64,000 bases of DNA from Ovis canadensis (taxonomy: Eukaryota; Chordata; Mammalia; Artiodactyla; Bovidae). Under the pieces are notes generated by a model that saw only the letters and a program-made list of their open reading frames with translations, was not told where the DNA came from and did no database searches. The translations under genes and the position numbers were made by a program. Shown here piece by piece: positions 10,507 to 21,900 of this stretch (position 1 is its first letter; every line of letters begins with the position of its first letter). The stretch is from the NCBI RefSeq assembly GCF_042477335.2, contig NC_091255.1, positions 31,908,501 through 31,972,500 on the forward strand, written 5' to 3'.

Positions 10507-12002
10507 ATAGAGGGAATATATCTCAACATAATAAAAGCTATTTTTGACTAAGCCATAGCAAATATAATACTCAATGGTGAAAAGCTGAAAGCTTTCCCAC
10601 TAAAATCTGGAAGAAGGATGCCCTCTCTCACCTGTTCTATTCAACAGAGTATTGGAAGTCCTGGCCACAGCAATCAGAAGAAATTTAAAACATATCCACA
10701 TGGGAAAGGAAGAGGTAAAAGTGTCATTATATGCAGATAACATTGTAACTATATAGAGAGAATCCTAAAGACTCCACACAAAAATTCCTGATACATTCAG
10801 CAAGGTAGCAGAGCACAAGATTAACACACAGAAAGCTGTTGCATTTCTTTTTTTTTTTTTTGCATTTCTTTACACTAACAATGAAATACCAGAAAAAAAA
10901 ATCCTCTTAAAATTGCATCCAAAAAAAAAAAAAAAAACAAACTTAGGAATAAATCTTACCAGAGGTGGAAGACTTATATGCTGAGAACTATAAAGCACTG
11001 ATAAAGGAAACTGAAGATGGGTCAAAGAAATGGAAAGATACGCCACGTTCATGGATTGGAAGAATTAATATTGTTAAAATGGCCATACTAGCCAAAGCAA
11101 TCTATAGGTTTAATGGGACTCGCTATCAAGTGTCCCAGGACATTTTTCACAGAACTAGGACAAATAATCCTAAAATTTATATGGATCCATAACCCAGAAT
11201 GGCCAAAGCAATTCCAGCATTGCCAAAGCAATGAGAAAAAAAGAACAGAGCTGGAGGCATTGCCCTCCCAGATTTCAGACTACAGACGTCAGACTACAAA
11301 GCTACAATAAATCAAAATAGCCTGGTATTGGCACAAAAACAGATATGTAGATCAATGGAACAGAACAGAGAACCCAGAAATAAACCCACACACCTACGGT
11401 CAATTAATCTTCAATAAAGGAAGCAAGAGAATGGAGAAAACCACTTGTTTCTTCAGCAAGTGGTTTTGGGAAAGCAAGACAGCGCATGTGAATCAAAGAA
11501 GTTAGAACACTCCCTTACACTTTACACAAAAATAAACTCCAGATGGCTTAAAGACTTAAATATAAGACATGACACCATAAAACTCCTATAAGAAACCATA
11601 AGCAAAATATTCTCTGACACAAATCATACCAATGTTTTCTTAGGTCAGTCTCCCAAGGCAATAGAAATAAAAGCAAAATCAACAAATAGGACTTAATCAA
11701 ACTTATAAGCATTTATACAGCAAAGGAAACTATTAAAAAATGAAAATATCTGCAAATGATGCAACGAGTAAGAGCTTAATCTACAAAATATACAACAGCT
11801 CACACAAGTAAAAAAAAAAAAAAAAGCCAACCCAAAAAAAGGGGCAAAAGACCTAAATAGACATTTCTCCAACGAGACATACAGATGGCCAATAGGCACA
11901 TGAAAAGATACTTAACATCATTAATTATCAAAGAAAAGCTAATCAAAACTGCAGTGAGACCTCCCACTGGGCAGAATGGTCATCATCAAAAAGTCTACAA
12001 AA

Positions 12003-12215
12003 AGGACTTCCCTGGTGGTCCAGGAGTTAAGAATCCACTGGCCAATTCAGGGGACATGGGGTCAGTTCCTGGCCTGGGAAGATCCTGCATTCCTGAGGAG
12101 CAACTAAGCCCACGACTACCAACTACAGAACACTGCAATGTAGAGTAGCCCTTGCTCTCTGCAACTAGACAAAGCCTGCACGTAGCAGTGACGCACAGCC
12201 AAAAAAATAATTTTT
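12003..12215 (+). repeat. CHR-type SINE inserted in L1
   Basis: Begins GGACTTCCCTGGTGGTCCAG, carries the degenerate tRNA-derived box around TCAGTTCCTGGCCTGGG, then GAGCAACTAAGCCC and an A-rich end (GCACAGCCAAAAAAATAA). Cetartiodactyl CHR family. L1 sequence resumes directly after it. Confidence 0.85.
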
Positions 12216-12856
12216 TTAAAAAGAAGTCTACAAATAATATGTTGGAGGGAGTATGGAGAAAGGGGAACTCTCCTACACTGTTGGTGAGAATGCAATCATA
12301 ATTTTACATAGTGCTGCCACTATGTAAAACAGTATCCAGATTCCTCAAAAAACTAAAAGTGGAGTCGCCATATGATCCAGCAATCTCACTTCTGGGCACA
12401 TATCCAGGAAAACCTCTAATTGAAAAGATACAGGCACCCCTATGTTCCCAGCAGCGCTATTCACAACAGCCAAGACACGGAAGCAACCTAAAGGTCCATC
12501 AACAGATGAGTGGATAAAGAAGATGTCGTGCGCATACACGATGGAGTGTGCTCAGCCACAGAAAATAACGCCGTTTGCAGCAGGATGGAGTTACCCGGAG
12601 ACTATCACACTAATTGAGGTCAGAGAAAGATGAATAGCATGTGCTACCACTTATACACGGAGCTTAAAACATACAAATGAACTGATGTGCAAAACCAAGA
12701 CAGACTCACAGATGCCAATCTAAGTCACCAAAGGGGAAAGGGCACGGGGGATGGACAAACTAGTTTGGGATTAGTAGATACAAATTCTCTCTATATATAA
12801 AATAGAGAACTATAGTCAATCTCCTATAATAAATCATAATGAAAAAGAATATGAAA

Positions 12857-12893
12857 AGTGTGTGTGTGTGTATATATATATCTATATACATCT
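12857..12893. repeat. (TG)n(TA)n microsatellite in L1 tail
   Basis: Alternating TG then TA dinucleotides within the L1 3'UTR. Confidence 0.85.
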
Positions 12894-13267
12894 GAATTGC
12901 TTTTCTGTATACCAGAAACACAGCATTGTAGATAACTCCTCTAAAAATAAAGAAGAAAAAATTCCCTCTGCTGTTGACACCACCTGAAAGCTCACCAAAG
13001 ACCCCTGAGAGCTAGCCTGGAAGTGGTTGGTTCCTTCACACACTCCCACCCCTTCTCTGCTCCATTCCCAGACCCCTGGCTGGGCTTTTAGGGCCAGACA
13101 GAACCCCACAGCCAAAACGATGGGTCAGCTGAGGGCTGGGTGTGGGGAGGGGGGAGCAGGAAGCGTGAGCAGGGTACTCGAGCCCTGAGGACACTGGTCA
13201 TCACTGCCAGGGGCAGAGTCTTCATCTCTGACTCAAGTGCTGGGCACAGCATCTGACACTGAGGTGT

Positions 13268-14247
13268 GTTAGGGTTACCGGACATGGGACAACAGACTGG
13301 TTTCAAATAGGAAAAGGAGTACGTCAAGGCTGTATATTGTCACCATGCTTCTTTAACTTCTATGGAGAGTACATCATGAGAAATGCTGGACTGGAAGAAA
13401 CACAAGCTGGAATCAAGATTGCCAGGAGAAATATCAATAACCTCAGATATGCAGATGACACCACCCTTATGGCAGAAAGTGAAGAGGAACTAAAAAGCCT
13501 CTTTGTGAAAGTGAAAGAGGAGAGTGAAGAAGTTGGCTTAAAGCTCAACATTCAGAAAACGAAGATCATGGCATCTGGTCCCATCACTTCATGGGAAATA
13601 GATGGGGAAACAGTGGAAACAGTGTCAGACTTTATTTTTGGGGGGGGCTCCAAAATCACTGCAGATGGTGATTGCAGCCATGAAATTAAAAGACGCTTAC
13701 TCCTTGGAAAGAAAGTTATAACCAACCTAGATAGCATATTCAAAAGCAGAGACATTACTTTGCCGACTAAGGTCCATCTAGTCAAGGCTATGGTTTTTCC
13801 TGTGGTCATGTATGGATGTGAGAGTTGGACTGTGAAGAAGGCTGAGCGCCAAAGAATTGATGCTTTTGAACTGGGGTGTTGGAGAAGACTCTTGAGAGTC
13901 CCTTGGACTGCAAGGAGATCCAACCAATCCATTCTGAAGGAGATCAGCCCTGGGATTTCTTTGGAAGGAATGATGCTAAAGCTGAAGCTCCAGTACTTTG
14001 GCCACCTCATGCGAAGAGTTGACTCATTGGAAAAGACTCTGATGCTGGGAGGGATTGGGAGCAGGAGGAGAAGGGGACGACAGAGAATGAGATGGCTGGA
14101 TGGCATCACTGACTCGATGGACATGAGTCTGAGTGAACTCCAGGAGTTGGTGATGGACAGGGAGGCCTGGCGTGCTGCAATTCATGGGGTCGCAAAGAGT
14201 TGGACAGGACTGAGCGACTGAACTGAACTGAACTGAACTGAACTGAA
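13268..14247 (+). mobile_element. BovB (RTE-type LINE), 3'-terminal copy
   Basis: 5'-truncated BovB starting inside the reverse-transcriptase domain and ending with the family's short tandem tail (five TGAAC units at about 14221-14246). The open frame 13337-14221 (294 codons) keeps the catalytic YADD motif at the start of [18 protein letters not shown], the thumb region and the C-terminal domain. It cannot mobilise itself because the endonuclease and the N-terminal part of the reverse transcriptase are missing. Retrotransposon, not a host gene. Confidence 0.95.
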
Positions 14248-14984
14248 CCCCTGGGCCTTCCCTAAAGTGCAAGTGACCGAACACTTCCTGAAGCTACCAC
14301 CAGAGGGAACCAACGTTTCACAAATGAAATGAGCAGGCAGGTTTGTTAAGCAGTGGGGAGGGACACTGGGCCTGGCCTTTCCTGAGATTAGGTCTTCAGG
14401 GAAGGGGACCTCAGGTGATTGATGGCCACCAGGCCCTTCCCCAAGATAACGCCCCCCCATACCTCACACAAACCCACCCCAGGAAGAGAAGCGGAGTCAG
14501 TTCCCTGGGCTGTGGTTTTAGGGAGAGCAGACATGGCTGGCCTATGGCTTGGCCCAGCTGACTGCTCCCTGACCTTACTCTCCCTTACCTCCCCACCTGC
14601 TGGCTGGCCAAATGGCTGACTTCTTCTACCAGGGAGAAAAGATGTTATAGGGTCAAAGGTCTTCAAGGCCCAGCTTAGAACATGGCTCTTTGACCCCTGA
14701 CCTACTTCCTCCTCTTGTTCCTTACCCTATAAGGACAGCCTTATAGATCGCGCACACACACCGCCTCCCCCAAGACCTGTTCTAAATACAACCCCAAGAA
14801 TGCAGCCCCCTCTCAGGAAGCCATCAGGCCCTCCTGTGCACAGACCCTCCAGCTTTTGTGCTGGAACTTTCTGGAGCTTGGGATTCCCTAGCTCCAGGAC
14901 AGGGACAGGCCCAGGGGCAGGGTGGCACGTGCTTGGGGACAGCTCTGTACCAACTGACATCAGACTGCTGCTCCAGACAGGCCC
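14248..14984. other. Intergenic sequence, no gene seen
   Basis: Between the BovB copy and the MNT 3' end. Moderately GC-rich, one CACGTG site (14926-14931), no exon or RNA gene recognised. Confidence 0.55.
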
Positions 14985-15155
14985 TGGCTGGTCATGTGAC
15001 CTTAACAAGTCACTCAGCCACCCTCAAACCTGTTTCCTTATCTGCTAGCTGTTGGTCTGTTTACTTCACTGAGCTGTTAAGAGATGAAACAAGATAGTGT
15101 TTGTGAAAAATGGTTTGAGGAAGTATAAAGTACTACACAAGTATGAGGAAGACCA
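14985..15155 (+). repeat. MIR SINE fragment
   Basis: MIR-like order of blocks: TGTGACCTTAACAAGTCACT, CTCAAACCTGTTTCCTTATCTG, GAGCTGTTAAGAGATGAAAC and AAGTATAAAGTACTACACAAG. Confidence 0.65.
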
Positions 15156-15387
15156 GTGCTGCAGTTCTCAGAGCCTGTTGGAAATGGAGCCCAAGGGATC
15201 AGAACTGGAAGGTCCCTTGTCTTTGCAAAACCCACCAGCCTGGAATCTACCAGATCCCAGCCCCACAACGGGAAAAAGATGCCACCGCTTCTTGCTGGGG
15301 CTCTTTCCCTCAAGGTCTCTGCCTCCTTTTGCAACAGAACGACCCAGATGCTGCAGGTGGCAGCTCCGTCTCAGGTTTCAGTGCAGG

Positions 15388-15411
15388 TTTATTTCAATTT
15401 TATATTTTATT
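15388..15411 (-). terminator. MNT: MNT tandem polyadenylation signals
   Basis: On the minus strand, two AATAAA hexamers (complements at 15406-15411 and 15388-15393) 18 bases apart in an AT-rich patch, followed by CCTGCACTGAAACC, a typical mRNA 3' end. Confidence 0.82.
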
Positions 15412-15511
15412 CCAGGCAAGTGCTTATTACATGGATAGTATTCATGTCTCAATTCCTAATGTCTTGGAGCATGAACAGCCACTAGAATACAGTTCCATAG
15501 TAAAAATACAA

Positions 15512-15519
15512 TATGTACA
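15512..15519 (-). promoter_or_regulatory. MNT: Pumilio response element in MNT 3'UTR
   Basis: The minus strand reads TGTACATA, matching the PUM1/2 consensus UGUAHAUA, about 100 bases before the poly(A) signals and in an AT-rich, accessible context. Function is inferred from motif and position. Confidence 0.5.
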
Positions 15520-15890
15520 AAATTAGGGTTTTTGTAGTTTTTTGTTTTTTTCCCACACAGCAGATGTATCCAAACACATAAAAATCTCTACAGTCTGGGG
15601 TCGCTACAATTTATATTTCAGGAAACGGAGACACAGTGACCGAGTCCTCACTGTAAACAAGGGCCACCTCTTCATGGGGGTGGGGGGGTGGGGGTGGGAC
15701 TCTGGGATGGGGAGAAGAAGCTCATCCTAGAGAGGGCAGGGGTTATGGTGGCCCCCTACTTCCCCTCCAGGAATTCCCTGCCCTTCTTTGGCCCCCCTAG
15801 GAACCAACCTCCCGCTCTCCCCGAGGTAAAGACTCCCAGCCAGTGAGCCACTCTGAACATCAAAAAGTAAAACACGCATGAGAGGTAAGA

Positions 15891-15891
15891 T

Positions 15892-15922
<31 letters not shown>

Positions 15923-15945
15923 CGTGTACACACGCACGTCCCCCA
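15891..15945. repeat. (TG)n(CG)n(CA) microsatellite in MNT 3'UTR
   Basis: Uninterrupted TG dinucleotides, then CG dinucleotides, then GTACACACGCACG. Alternating purine-pyrimidine sequence able to adopt Z-DNA. Confidence 0.9.
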
Positions 15946-18165
15946 GGCTGGAAGGGCTAGGGAGGGGAGGGGCAGGCGGTCCCATGGGGTGAGGACAGAT
16001 GTGGTCCCCACAGCGCTCAGAGGGGAGAGGCCCAAGGAAGGGCTGGGTGGCGGCTGCCCTCTCGGGCACACAGCATCACAGCGTTCACGAACAACAACAA
16101 AAACAACAGCAACAACACCCATCGTCACCAATCTGGACATAGTCATTCGGCACTAGATTCTGAGGCCCCCCACTGCAGCAGTGGGGGGCGGGGAGGGACG
16201 GGGGCGGCGGGCGGATGAGGTATCTGTGCAGGCCCGAGGGGCAACTGGCTAACAGAACAGTTTCAAGGTGAGCAGGCCTGAGAGGAGGGCGGCTCGCCAG
16301 TGCTTCTGTTCCTGGGGGCCAGGCCTGCCCTTCTCTCTCTGCTCTTTCCAATGTCTTCACATCAGGAAGAGTAAAACCAGCTTCCCCCCAAACAGGGTGA
16401 TAGTGGCGGCAGCTGCAGGTGCAGAAAGGCAGCAAGCTTGTGAGGTGGGAGCTGCATTCGGTGGGGGGACAGCATCGCCTCCTAGAAACCTCTGAAGTAT
16501 CCGTAAGTCTCCCCACCCTGGGAGACAAGAAACAGTCTCCAGGGAGGTTTTCAGGACCAGAAACTGAAAGGGAGTTCCGAGGTGGCTCCATCTACCCAAG
16601 ACCTTTGTCAGCCTCTTCTGTGAACCATGGGACCACCTCCCCCCGCCCCGCCCCAGCCTGTCATTGCAAACTTCACACCCAGGATCACTGGCTCCCCCAC
16701 CTCCACACACTCTGAAAGGCCACTGGTGAGTGTGTCCAGGTGGGGAGCCGAGTGTGCACGTGTGTAACTGAGTGTGTCTGACACAAGGCCACTTGTAATA
16801 AATACCCACATAAAAAGAGCAGCCAAAGCAGTCTGTTGTGGCAAAGGCATAGAGAGCAGTGGCCCTCGCACACAGGCCCCCTCGCTCCTCCCCACCCCAA
16901 GCTCAGCCCTGCCTGCAGCCCTCGCAGGAAGGCAGTGGCACACAGCAGCGCCCCCTGGGGGAGGGCACATGCAGAACAGCCTGCTAGAGACAGCAGGGGT
17001 TCAAAGCAAAGAAAGATGAGCCCAGGGATGGGGAAGCTGGGGCAAAAGCAACAGTCCTCCATGGCCTGGCCATGCTCGCTCCCCGCAGGTCCCCAGGGCC
17101 AAGCCCCGGGACTGTAACCTCCAGATTACCTCACCCACACGGCGCCAGGGTCCTGGAACCCAGACCAGACGCTGGTCCCGTCTCCCAGGCAGCAGGAGGC
17201 GTCCAGGCGCACTCATCCCTCCAGGGAGTGCAGAGCACGGAGCAGAGCCCAGGCCTCCTCTCTATCTTCTGGAAGCCAAAGTCAAGTCCAGGGATGGGGA
17301 CAGGGTCCAGCATACCCTCCTCTCAGGCCAGACCCGGCTAGAGGTCAGCAGGATGGTTGGGGGAGATAGTCAAGCCCCTCCTCCCTCGCCCCTCCCAAGC
17401 CCTCAGTCTGCCCTCCTGAAGTCAGGAGCCCAGTGGTAGGGCAGTTGGGGGGCTTGGAAGTTTGGCAAGGGATTTTGGGTTTGGTTTACTATTGGTAGAG
17501 AACTGTCTTAACTAGCTTGTTATGATCAATCACAATGACTGCAACCAGCCTGGAGAGCCCCAGGCTGGGGCACCCACCTGTCTGGAGGAATGCCACACAA
17601 GCCACCTCCTAGGACTTGTCCCCTGTACTCAGAGCACACCCCCCTCTCCAGTCCCCTTGGATATCAGGGCCAAGTTGCTTGAGTCCTGCTTCCCCATGTC
17701 CCCCTCCAGAACCCTGGAAGGAGAAGGCTGAGGCTTGGGAGGGGAGGGCCAGGGTGCCCAGCCGTCTCACCAGACAGAGCGATAGCAGCAGCAGCACAGG
17801 AAGGTGGGCAGGGCGGGGGAGGCGGAAGAACATGACGTCCACATCGCACTGGTGTCAGGGGACGGGTGGGGGGCAGGAACGGCCCCACGGGCACCAGGCC
17901 GGACAGGTGGCACGTGGGCCAGAGCGTCTCTCATCACTCTGTCAAGTTCTAGTGCACTGGGGTAACCCCCTGCCCGGTGCCCAGCTCCCTGGGCCCCTCC
18001 CTCCCCTGGCTCAGAGTCTCTGCACCCCCTTCCCCTAGGAGGCCTGGGGGTGGGTATGGGTGGGGCGGGCCTGGGCCTGGCTGGAATGTGTGGAGCTGGT
18101 GGGTGGGAGAGTGGAGGACAGGTCTCCCTCCCTGCCCCACTGGGGGCTTCTGAGTGGCCTCATCC

Positions 18166-18923
18166 TCAAGCCAGCTTGAGCGTGCTGACTGGGAAGGAGG
18201 GCATGGTGACCATGGTCACAGGGTTAAGCACTGTCTGGCCCACCAGCTGAGGGTGGTGCACCACCTGAGCCCCCACAGCTGGCTTTGCCATGACTGTGGC
18301 CGGGGGCCCCAGCCCGGCTGTGCCATTCACTTGCTGGTGTGAGAGGGTGTGGGCGATGTGACTCACGGCCACTGGCTGGCTCACTGCCACGGGCTGCGGG
18401 TACAGGGGCAGCTGGGAGCCAAGGTGGGCCACATGGTTGAGGGTGGCAGGGTGCACCGTGATGTGGCTGATGGGGGGCGTGGCTGGTGCCAGCTGCACGG
18501 CGGGGCTGGGGGCCGAGGGTGCAATGTGGGCGATGTGCTTGCCCCCCGGCCCCTGGAGAACGTGGTTCACAGTCTGGATGACTGAGGCGTGGGTGGTGGC
18601 AGTGTGGGCGATGACCGTGGAGCCGCCCCCGGCCGCGGCCACAAGATGGGCCGGGGCAGGCACCAGCGTTTGGGCTGGGGCTGCTGGTGGGGGCGGAGGG
18701 GCCGGCAGAGGTGTCTTCTGCTGTGGCGGGGGCTGCTGCCCAGGGAGGTGGGCAGGAGACAGGGCCACTGGCTGGGCGTGCGGGTGTGGGTGCGGAGGCA
18801 GAGGCGCAGGGGCCGTGCTGGGCGGTGGCTTCGGCAGCTCTGGGTGGGGGCGATGGCTCAGCTTATGTGGGCCCAGGCCAGCCTGGTCCTCCTCCATGTC
18901 CTCGTCTATGTTGTCCTCACCCT
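18166..18923 (-). CDS. MNT: MNT coding exon 6 (C-terminal region and stop)
   Basis: Acceptor CCCTCCACAG. It begins with the acidic EGEDNIDEDMEEDQ, continues with a Pro/His/Ala-rich region (PPHPHPHAQPVAL, PAPPPPPAAPAQTLVPAPAH) and HxxH-like repeats, and ends TMPSFPVSTLKLA, stop at 18166-18168. A perfect tandem of the hexapeptide QPVAVS is encoded at 18361-18396. Confidence 0.95.
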
Positions 18924-21900
18924 CTGTGGAGGGACACGCAGGGAGGGACCAGTCAGAAGGGCTGAGGAACTAGAGCCTGGAGAAGCAGATGCCCCCGGGG
19001 CTCTGGGGATGTCATGGGGCCGAGGGTGGGGGTGACGTGGGGTGGGCGGGGCTCACCAGAAGCGGTGGAGGTGGAGGCCTGGTCGTCCTCGGGCTGGCCC
19101 GTCTGCCGGAGCACGCGATCGATCTCCAGCACGTCCATCCACTGGCTCAGCTCGTGCTTGAGCTCCGCCAGCCGCTGCTGCGTGGCAATCTTCTCCCGCG
19201 CCAGCCGCTCCATCTCATGCTCATATTCCTTCTCCTTCCTCTTCAGGGACTGGAGAACAGGGCGAGTAACGGCAGGATATCCTGAGCAGGAGCCACAGGG
19301 CCCATGGTGCCACCAACATCTCCTTCACCCACCCTCACCTGCGCATCGGGGGCCCAGGCCTGCCAGGGGGTTGCGGGAGACTACACCTGCCTCTCGGTCC
19401 ATGGCTCCACCTAAGGAGCCAGCATCTGGGACAGACTGTGGGCTCGCAAGAAGGTGCAGATTGAGGCCAGTTCCTCCCCTACCCCTACGTCGACTCTGTC
19501 CTGAGGGGCTTTGTTGCCTCATGCCCCATCCACCCTCCTGGGAGCATCTCCCTCCATTCTGCAGAGAAGGGCAGTAAGGGTAGGAGACTTCTCAGGCAGT
19601 GCCCAAGGCCTGCACTGCCATTCACACCATCCAGTTGCTATGGATGTGGATCACGAGCTACCCTCCATGGAACCCATTGCTCAAGGCTCCCCAGACGATC
19701 CTGCCCTTTGTCCCTTCATCATTCGTTCATCTTCTTAACTTCAACACGTTTGCAGGACGGCCAGCAGATTCTGAGACCCCTACCTCACCTCCTTGATCAC
19801 CTCCATCTCCTCCTGAACAGCTGCTGACTTGCGCACATCCTCCCCACGGTGCCCACCTGCACTGCCTTGCACACCGCTCTATTCCCACACTCCCCAGGCC
19901 CCGGGATGTGGCCTTCCTTCCCCACCTGCACCTGAGCGGCCTCGGCCACTGAGAAACAGCTCTTAGGAGGACAGCACCTCGGCCTCCATCTGAGCCGCCC
20001 TGGAGAGGCTCCTCTCCCTTTAACGCTGAGGCCACCCCATCACTCAGAACTCCGGAGGGAGCTCCTTGTCTGCCGCCCCATCTCCCCTTCCATGCCTCCA
20101 GGGTCACGGGCCGCCTCTCCTCTCGGGCTAACCCTCCTGGGGCACGCTCCCCCATCAGAAGGGTCTCCAGTTTCCCTTCGCCCGATGCTTATTAGCAGTT
20201 CTGGAAGGCCAGCTCCTATCCTGTTCCTCAACTCCCTTCTGCACCGTCTTTCCTTGTTCTCTGTGACCTCCTGTCTGAAACTTTATTAAACAAACACATC
20301 TTAAATCCCGCAGGCCTCCCTGTGGCCAGCTTTTCCTTGATCCAGGCATGTCATGACCGCGGTGTCCAACAGATGACACAGACAATCCTGTCCTCCCGAG
20401 CTTCTAGTCGCCAAGGCTTGCCAGTCCTGGCCAGGTGTAGGCCCCATGCGTCTCCCCCGTCACCACTTCAGGTCTTGTCCGCTGGAGCTCCTCCACAGCC
20501 CAGCCCCCTCTCACGTCCTCCAGGTACACCAGCCTACTCTCAGGCTCGCTCATATTGGGAGTGGCACCCCACACCACACCGCCCCCCAACCCCAAGCATT
20601 CAGTGAGACTGTCAGCCTTAATGAGACTGACACTGGCTCATACGACCCCCTAAATATTTCCCGTTTGTTTTTCCATCTCAACACACGCTGTCCCAGTCCA
20701 ACCCTGTGAGAGGAGTACACACTGTTCTATGGTTAGCTTACAGCCCCTGACGCTGCAGGTGGCCAGGACACAGGCAAGCACCTGTGAGGACCAGAGGGTG
20801 CTAGTCCCCACCTCTACCATCTCTCTCCCCATCATCACAGGAGAATCACAGTCTCTCATGAGACTTGAGCTTCCCCTGACTCTATTTCCTTGGGGCAGTT
20901 TTGCAACAGCCTTTCCCAACTGTTCATCTGACCTCCTGGGCACACAAGTCTTCAGCTCCACACACGGACTAGGCCCAGCTTCCCCACGCTCCCTCCTGAG
21001 CCCCACGCTCCTTGCATTCCTGGCCTTACTGGTCAGAGACGCCTCAAGCCATTAGTGCCTGTGACTCGTAACCCAGACACGGCCATGCTGTGCACTGACC
21101 TGAAAGCTGGCAGCTTTATACTCTTTGCCAGTTCCAGGGCACACTCAGCCCCCTCTATCACCCTGGCTTTGAGATTAACCTGCCTCCTCGCCAACTTTTC
21201 TGCCAGAAAGCTCCCCCACTGCCCCACTCCCCCCACGCACACCCGGCTTCTCCCTGAGAGGCCAGTGGTAGACAGGCCATCGGAAGGGGCCACGACGATT
21301 ACGAGGTGTGGGATGAGTCAGCTCTCAGGCCTGTCCTGAACTCTATGCACTAGCGGGGCCGGCTGACTGCCGGCTCAGAGACAGTTACTCAGGAGCCAAA
21401 ACTTCTCACCTAGTCCAGTTCTCCATAGGTCTAGACATCCCTGGAAAGTTTTCCCAAGGTCTAACTTTTGTTCCTATTGTTTCATTTTAAGCCCATTTCC
21501 TTTCTAAGAAGACTGGATGTGTTGCTTGGTACCTGCCTACCCCACTTCCTGTTTCTGTCCACTTCTCTGAGAACTTTCTTCAAATCCTTTACCTCCAAGG
21601 CCCTATGGCTCTGGCTGGGGGCTACAGCCTTCCCAAAGCTTCCACCCTCAGCACACAACCAAAGCCCTCAGTCTCCACCCACTCTGTGGGCTCTCTGGTA
21701 CCCCCTTCCAACTCCCATCTCAGCATAGCAACCCTCCTGACCATGTTCAACTTCCAAAATGCATCTTGCTCCCTCCTACTGGAAAAACTCTGGCATGTGC
21801 TGGGCTCTCTGCCCCACACTTATCTTGGTCACCCTGGCCTTCAGGTCCCAGCTTAAAGGCCCTTTCCTCAGCAGCAACTTCCCCAACTCCCCAGAACATT

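Larger units (their letters stand above)
10110..12965 (+). mobile_element. L1 LINE, 5'-truncated ORF2 and 3'UTR, with nested SINEs
   Basis: Decayed L1 in plus orientation. It begins in the reverse-transcriptase region of ORF2 (remnants of the ANVGIEG / YLNIIKA block split by a SINE), runs through the ORF2 C-terminal remnants (KALIKETEDGSKKWKDTPRS, TRTNNPKIYMDP) and ends with an artiodactyl L1 3'UTR (about 12640-12965). Frameshifts and stops break the frame throughout. A Bov-A2 dimer (10186-10506) and a CHR SINE (12003-12215) are inserted in it. Confidence 0.85.
15370..18165 (-). other. MNT: MNT 3' untranslated region
   Basis: About 2.8 kb from the stop codon to the tandem polyadenylation signals, free of ruminant SINEs. 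It contains a (TG)n(CG)n tract, a UUG-rich stretch (16088-16118 read on the minus strand) and a Pumilio-type element near the 3' end. The cleavage position is inferred. Confidence 0.75.

Noticed and set aside
13337-14221. 294-codon frame as a host gene
   Set aside because: It is the reverse transcriptase and C-terminal part of a truncated BovB.
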